DNA from: Kitasatospora sp. NBC_00315
Lineage (GTDB): Bacteria > Actinomycetota > Actinomycetes > Streptomycetales > Streptomycetaceae
NCBI RefSeq assembly: GCF_041435095.1
Contig: NZ_CP108025.1
Coordinates: 3,720,001 to 3,784,000, forward strand
Length of the DNA stretch: 64,000 nt
Direction of reading: 5' to 3'
Position 1 is the stretch's first letter, and each line of letters starts with the position of its first letter. The position numbers were made by a program, and so were the translations under genes. Under the pieces are notes generated by a model. The model worked only from the letters and a program-made list of their open reading frames with translations. It had not been told where the DNA came from and searched no databases. Below, piece by piece: positions 61,109 through 64,000 of the stretch.

Positions 61109-61318
61109 GTGGTGTCGTCCTCCGGCGGCCGCGACGGTGGCCATGACGATGCGGCTCTCGACGAGATCGAGCTGGCCGGCGAACTGATGATCGCCGCGAC
61201 CTCCTCCAGCGGCGAGCGTCTGCCGACCGAGCGCATCGACGAGGTGCTGCTGGACGCCCCCGGCCGGCCACGGCCCCCCGCGGACGGCCGCCCGGTGGCC
61301 GCCGACCCGGGGCCGTAG
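61109..61318 (+). CDS. Small acidic hypothetical protein
   Basis: A protein of about 69 residues: VVSSSGGRDGGHDDAALDEI, then ELAGELMIAATSSSGERL and PTERIDEVLLDAP, ending in a Pro/Asp/Gly tail. The middle is a plausible short helical domain. Several in-frame GTG codons (61100, 61103, 61109, 61112) compete; 61109 has the best distance to GAAGGGG. No family known to me. It converges on csoR with a hairpin between. Confidence 0.65.
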   Translation: MVSSSGGRDGGHDDAALDEIELAGELMIAATSSSGERLPTERIDEVLLDAPGRPRPPADGRPVAADPGP

Positions 61319-61328
61319 GCACCGTCGG

Positions 61329-61354
61329 GTCGGGCCTGAGCGCAGCGGCCCGAC
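61329..61354. terminator. Hairpin between small acidic protein gene and csoR
   Basis: Eight-bp arms (61329-61336 with 61347-61354) and a 10-base loop between convergent genes. Confidence 0.45.
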
Positions 61355-61458
61355 CGCGCCGGGATCCGGCGCACCTGAGAGCCCGGCAGTCCGGCAGTCC
61401 GGGCGATCCGGCAACGCCGCCGATCCGCCGGTGAGACCGGGCCCCCCGGGGCGCCTCC

Positions 61459-61842
61459 TCAGCTGCGCAGCAGCCGGCCGATCGCGGCGGTCGCCTCCGC
61501 CACCTTCGCCTCCAGCTCCACGCCGCCCTCCTCGGCCGCGGCAGCCACGCAGTGCCGCAGATGCTCCTCCAGCAGCGACAGCGCGAAGGACTGGAGTGCC
61601 TTGGTGCTCGCCGACACCTGGGTCAGCACGTCGATGCAGTAGGTGTCCTCGTCGACCATCCGTTGCAGCCCCCGGATCTGGCCCTCGATCCGGCGCAGCC
61701 GCTTGAGATGGGCCTCCTTCTGGGCGCTGTAGCTGTGCGGCCCCGCGTGCGAGTGCGGGTCCGGCGCGTGCCCGGCCTGCCCGTCGGTCGCCCGGGCGTC
61801 GGTCCCTTGAGTGTCGGTCCCCTGGGTGTCGGTCGTGGTCAT
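61459..61842 (-). CDS. csoR: Copper-sensing repressor CsoR
   Basis: A 127-residue CsoR/RcnR-family repressor that leaves DNA when it binds Cu(I). The copper ligands are visible: Cys in DTYCIDVLTQVSA, then His and Cys in EEHLRHCVAAA (the x-C-H-C fingerprint). HLKRLRRIEGQIRGLQRMVDE is the DNA-contact helix. The first 35 residues are Thr/Asp/His-rich and include a repeated GTDTQ unit. The order beside a PAP2/lipoprotein group and the phosphate genes matches the S. lividans/coelicolor csoR locus from memory. ATG 61842 has GAAGGCGG upstream. Confidence 0.92.
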   Translation of the reverse strand: MTTTDTQGTDTQGTDARATDGQAGHAPDPHSHAGPHSYSAQKEAHLKRLRRIEGQIRGLQRMVDEDTYCIDVLTQVSASTKALQSFALSLLEEHLRHCVAAAAEEGGVELEAKVAEATAAIGRLLRS

Positions 61843-62316
61843 CCGGCCCGCCTTCGTCTGGCTCGTCTGGCTTCGTGCGGTGGCTCCCGGTGCCCGCCCG
61901 GTCATCATCGCCCGCGTCACGGGTGTCGTACCCGGCGGAGCCCCCGACGTACCTGTCCGAGGTCCGCGCCTGCCGTCCGTACCCGCCGCACCGGTCCGGA
62001 CCGCGAGCCCTCGGACCGGTCCCGACCTGCGCGGACGGCGGGGCGCGCCGGCCTCCCGTGCTGAACGACCGGGGGCGCCGCGGTGTTCCTCCGTACGGGC
62101 GGTGCCCCGGATCCGCAGGTGCACGGTGGGGACAATAAGCCCGAGGTTCCGTCAGACTGTGGCACGTGCCTGCACACAGATGTGCGGTGGCTCATCCGGT
62201 CCGCGACCGGTCCCGGAAGCGGACCCTCCGGTTCCCCGGCCGTCCCCCCGTTTGCACGGTTGCGACCGCATGCGCCTAGCATCGTTCAGTCCCTACCCCG
62301 CACATCGGAGATTTCC
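61843..62316. other. Divergent intergenic region csoR / DUF47-pit
   Basis: A 474-base gene-free stretch. TAGCAT at 62277-62282 is a good -10 for the DUF47 gene, with TTGCAC (62252-62257) as a possible -35 at 19-base spacing. I found no convincing PHO box and no clear CsoR operator. Confidence 0.5.
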
Positions 62317-62937
62317 GTGCGTTTTAGCCTGACCCCGAAGGAGACGAGCTTCTACGACATGTTCACCGCAGCCGCGGAGAACCTGGTCGTGGGATCGAAG
62401 CTCCTGCTGGAACTGCTGGGTGCAGACGTGTCGGCCCGCGCGGAGATCGTCGAGCGCATGCGCGCCGCCGAGCACGCGGGTGACGACACCACCCACGCGG
62501 TGTTCCACCAGTTGAACTCCTCCTTCATCACGCCCTTCGACCGCGAGGACATCTACAACCTCGCCTCGTCGCTGGACGACATCATGGACTTCATGGAGGA
62601 GGCGGTCGACCTGGTCGTCCTCTACGACATCCAGACCCTCCCCAAGGGCATCGAGCAGCAGATCGAGGTGCTCGCCCGGGCGGCCGAGCTGACCGCCGAG
62701 GCGATGCCGAACCTGCGCAGCATGTCCAACCTCACCGAGTACTGGATCGAGGTCAACCGCCTGGAGAACCAGGCCGACCAGATCCACCGCAAGCTGCTCG
62801 CCCACCTGTTCAGCGGCCAGTACGAGGCCATCGAGGTGCTGAAGCTGAAGCAGGTCGTGGACGTCCTCGAAGAGGCGGCGGACGCTTTCGAGCACGTCGC
62901 CAACACGGTGGAGACCATCGCCGTCAAGGAGTCCTGA
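62317..62937 (+). CDS. DUF47 PhoU-like protein, partner of PiT transporter
   Basis: A 206-residue cytoplasmic helical protein of the DUF47 (PhoU-like) family: FSLTPKETSFYDMFTAAAEN at the start, then repeated acidic helix motifs including EHAGDDTTHAVFHQLNSS and DREDIYNLASSLDDIMDFME, the metal-binding E/DxxxD type. It partners and probably regulates the low-affinity phosphate transporter encoded 5 bases downstream. GTG 62317 has CGGAG 7 bases upstream. Confidence 0.93.
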   Translation: MRFSLTPKETSFYDMFTAAAENLVVGSKLLLELLGADVSARAEIVERMRAAEHAGDDTTHAVFHQLNSSFITPFDREDIYNLASSLDDIMDFMEEAVDLVVLYDIQTLPKGIEQQIEVLARAAELTAEAMPNLRSMSNLTEYWIEVNRLENQADQIHRKLLAHLFSGQYEAIEVLKLKQVVDVLEEAADAFEHVANTVETIAVKES

Positions 62938-62942
62938 CCAGC

Positions 62943-63938
62943 GTGGACACGGCAGCACTGATCGCCGTCATCGGCGTGGCGTTCTTCTTCACGTACACCA
63001 ACGGCTTCCACGACTCGGCGAACGCCATCGCCACCTCGGTCTCCACCAGGGCGCTCACCCCACGGGCGGCGCTGGCGATGGCCGCGGTGATGAACCTGGC
63101 CGGTGCCTTCCTCGGCAGCGGGGTCGCGCACACGGTGTCCAGCGGGATCATCGAGACCCCGACCGGCAGCCAGGGCATGATCATCCTGTTCGGCGCGCTG
63201 GTCGGCGCGATCGCCTGGAACCTGACCACCTGGTACTTCGGTCTGCCGTCCTCCTCCTCGCACGCGCTGTTCGGCGGCATGGTGGGCGCGGCGCTCGCCG
63301 GCGGCACCGGCGTGATCTGGAGCGGCGTCATCGACAAGATCATCGTCCCGATGATCGTCTCGCCGATCGTCGGCCTGATCTGCGGCTACCTGGTGATGCT
63401 GGGCATCCTGTGGCTGTTCCGCAAGGCCAACCCGCACAAGGCCAAGCGCAACTTCCGGGTCGCCCAGACCGCGTCGGCCGCCGCCATGGCCCTCGCACAC
63501 GGTCTTCAGGACGCCCAGAAGACGATGGGCATCGTGGTGCTCGCCCTCACCATCGGCGGCCACCAGAGCAGCCAGGACATCCCGGTCTGGGTGAAGATCT
63601 CCTGCGCGACCATGCTCTCGCTGGGCACCTACGCGGGTGGCTGGCGGATCATGCGGACCCTCGGGCGGAAGATCATCGAGCTGGACCCGCCACAGGGCTT
63701 CGCCGCCGAGAGCACCGCCGCGACGATCATGTACATCACCTCGTACGTCTTCAAGGCGCCGATCTCCACCACCCACGTGATCACCTCGGCGATCATGGGT
63801 GTCGGTGCCACCAAGCGGGTCCGCGCGGTCCGCTGGGGCGTCGCCAAGAACATCGTGCTCGGCTGGTTCGTCACCATGCCGGCGGCCGCCCTGGTGGCCG
63901 CGATCGTCTACTGGATCACCGACCTGATCTTCGGCTAG
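62943..63938 (+). CDS. pit: Low-affinity inorganic phosphate transporter (PiT family)
   Basis: A 331-residue PiT transporter, importing phosphate (as metal-phosphate with protons) across the cytoplasmic membrane. The two family signatures are present: GFHDSANAIATSVSTRAL near the N terminus and its C-terminal counterpart SAAAMALAHGLQDAQKTMG, with GLPSSSSHALFGGMVG and PISTTHVITSAIMGVGAT as the paired substrate loops. About ten helices. GTG start 5 bases after the DUF47 stop; same operon. It corresponds to PitH1 of S. coelicolor by context (from memory). Confidence 0.95.
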   Translation: MDTAALIAVIGVAFFFTYTNGFHDSANAIATSVSTRALTPRAALAMAAVMNLAGAFLGSGVAHTVSSGIIETPTGSQGMIILFGALVGAIAWNLTTWYFGLPSSSSHALFGGMVGAALAGGTGVIWSGVIDKIIVPMIVSPIVGLICGYLVMLGILWLFRKANPHKAKRNFRVAQTASAAAMALAHGLQDAQKTMGIVVLALTIGGHQSSQDIPVWVKISCATMLSLGTYAGGWRIMRTLGRKIIELDPPQGFAAESTAATIMYITSYVFKAPISTTHVITSAIMGVGATKRVRAVRWGVAKNIVLGWFVTMPAAALVAAIVYWITDLIFG

Positions 63939-64000
63939 CGCCCGACCGCCGCGGGCCGGTGCGAACCGGGACCGCGGCCGCCCGCCCGGCCGAGGCGGCC

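Noticed and set aside
61843-62316. PHO box upstream of the DUF47-pit genes
   Set aside because: No pair of GTTCACC-like direct repeats with 11-base spacing was found; GGTTCCGTCAG near 62149 is too weak.

Overview
The window is a chromosomal stretch of a high-GC actinomycete, almost certainly a member of the Streptomycetaceae (Streptomyces or Kitasatospora type). Reasons: very high GC with strong GC bias at third codon positions; a DasR-type nagK-nagA operon with dre operators; GlnR, Nur, CsoR, CdgB and RsiG orthologues that resemble the Streptomyces proteins along most of their length; and many small actinobacterial families (DUF3263, DUF3180, DUF3099, DUF1416, DUF2993). No tRNA, rRNA, CRISPR array, insertion sequence or prophage was seen. 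The window holds about 60 genes and is mostly housekeeping.

Region 1 (1-13.96 kb): end of otsA facing otsB (trehalose synthesis), a DUF3263 protein, a cupin, an orphan sugar-binding lipoprotein and nagKA, the last two each with a dre-like operator. Then come a membrane-anchored carbohydrate-binding protein, the diguanylate cyclase CdgB with a CRP-like palindrome upstream, a flavin reductase, the ribosome-rescue hydrolase ArfB, a TerD protein and a coiled-coil membrane protein.

Region 2 (14.1-30.5 kb): folate biosynthesis genes (folP, a SnoaL-like gene, folB, folK; folE apart), an MprF-like enzyme, an esterase and a membrane-tailed ferritin-like protein, then the tilS-hpt-ftsH block, an HExxH protein, dacB and ppa.

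Region 3 (30.6-43.1 kb): a FecCD-type permease/ATPase pair with no binding protein, dodecin, an asparaginase II, RsiG (the c-di-GMP-binding anti-sigma factor of WhiG), dtd, nur-ygfZ, a nitrobindin-like protein, DsrE, and a rhodanese-DUF1416 unit preceded by a Cys-rich leader peptide on a leaderless promoter. DUF2993, a membrane protein and a MoaD-like protein follow.

Region 4 (43.7-51.3 kb): GlnR, a LacI regulator, an HtrA-type protease, an OmpR/histidine-kinase pair and a secreted 5'-nucleotidase.

Region 5 (51.6-58.6 kb) is the most unusual part: five co-directional genes and one divergent gene that together look like a chromosomal, reduced type IV secretion apparatus. It has a VirB4-like motor split in two, a VirB6/TrbL-like channel protein, a VirB8-like protein, a VirB2-like small membrane protein and a VirB1-like SLT+NlpC/P60 wall hydrolase, but no relaxase or coupling protein in the window. 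It appears to correspond to the S. coelicolor cmd genes linked to differentiation (from memory).

Region 6 (58.8-64 kb): a PAP2 phosphatase, two small proteins, a lipoprotein, the copper sensor CsoR, and a DUF47-PiT phosphate transport pair.

Two themes recur. c-di-GMP control of development is represented by a synthase (CdgB) and a receptor (RsiG) in the same window. Several start codons lie 6-7 bases after a TAnnnT-type -10 box, suggesting leaderless mRNAs.
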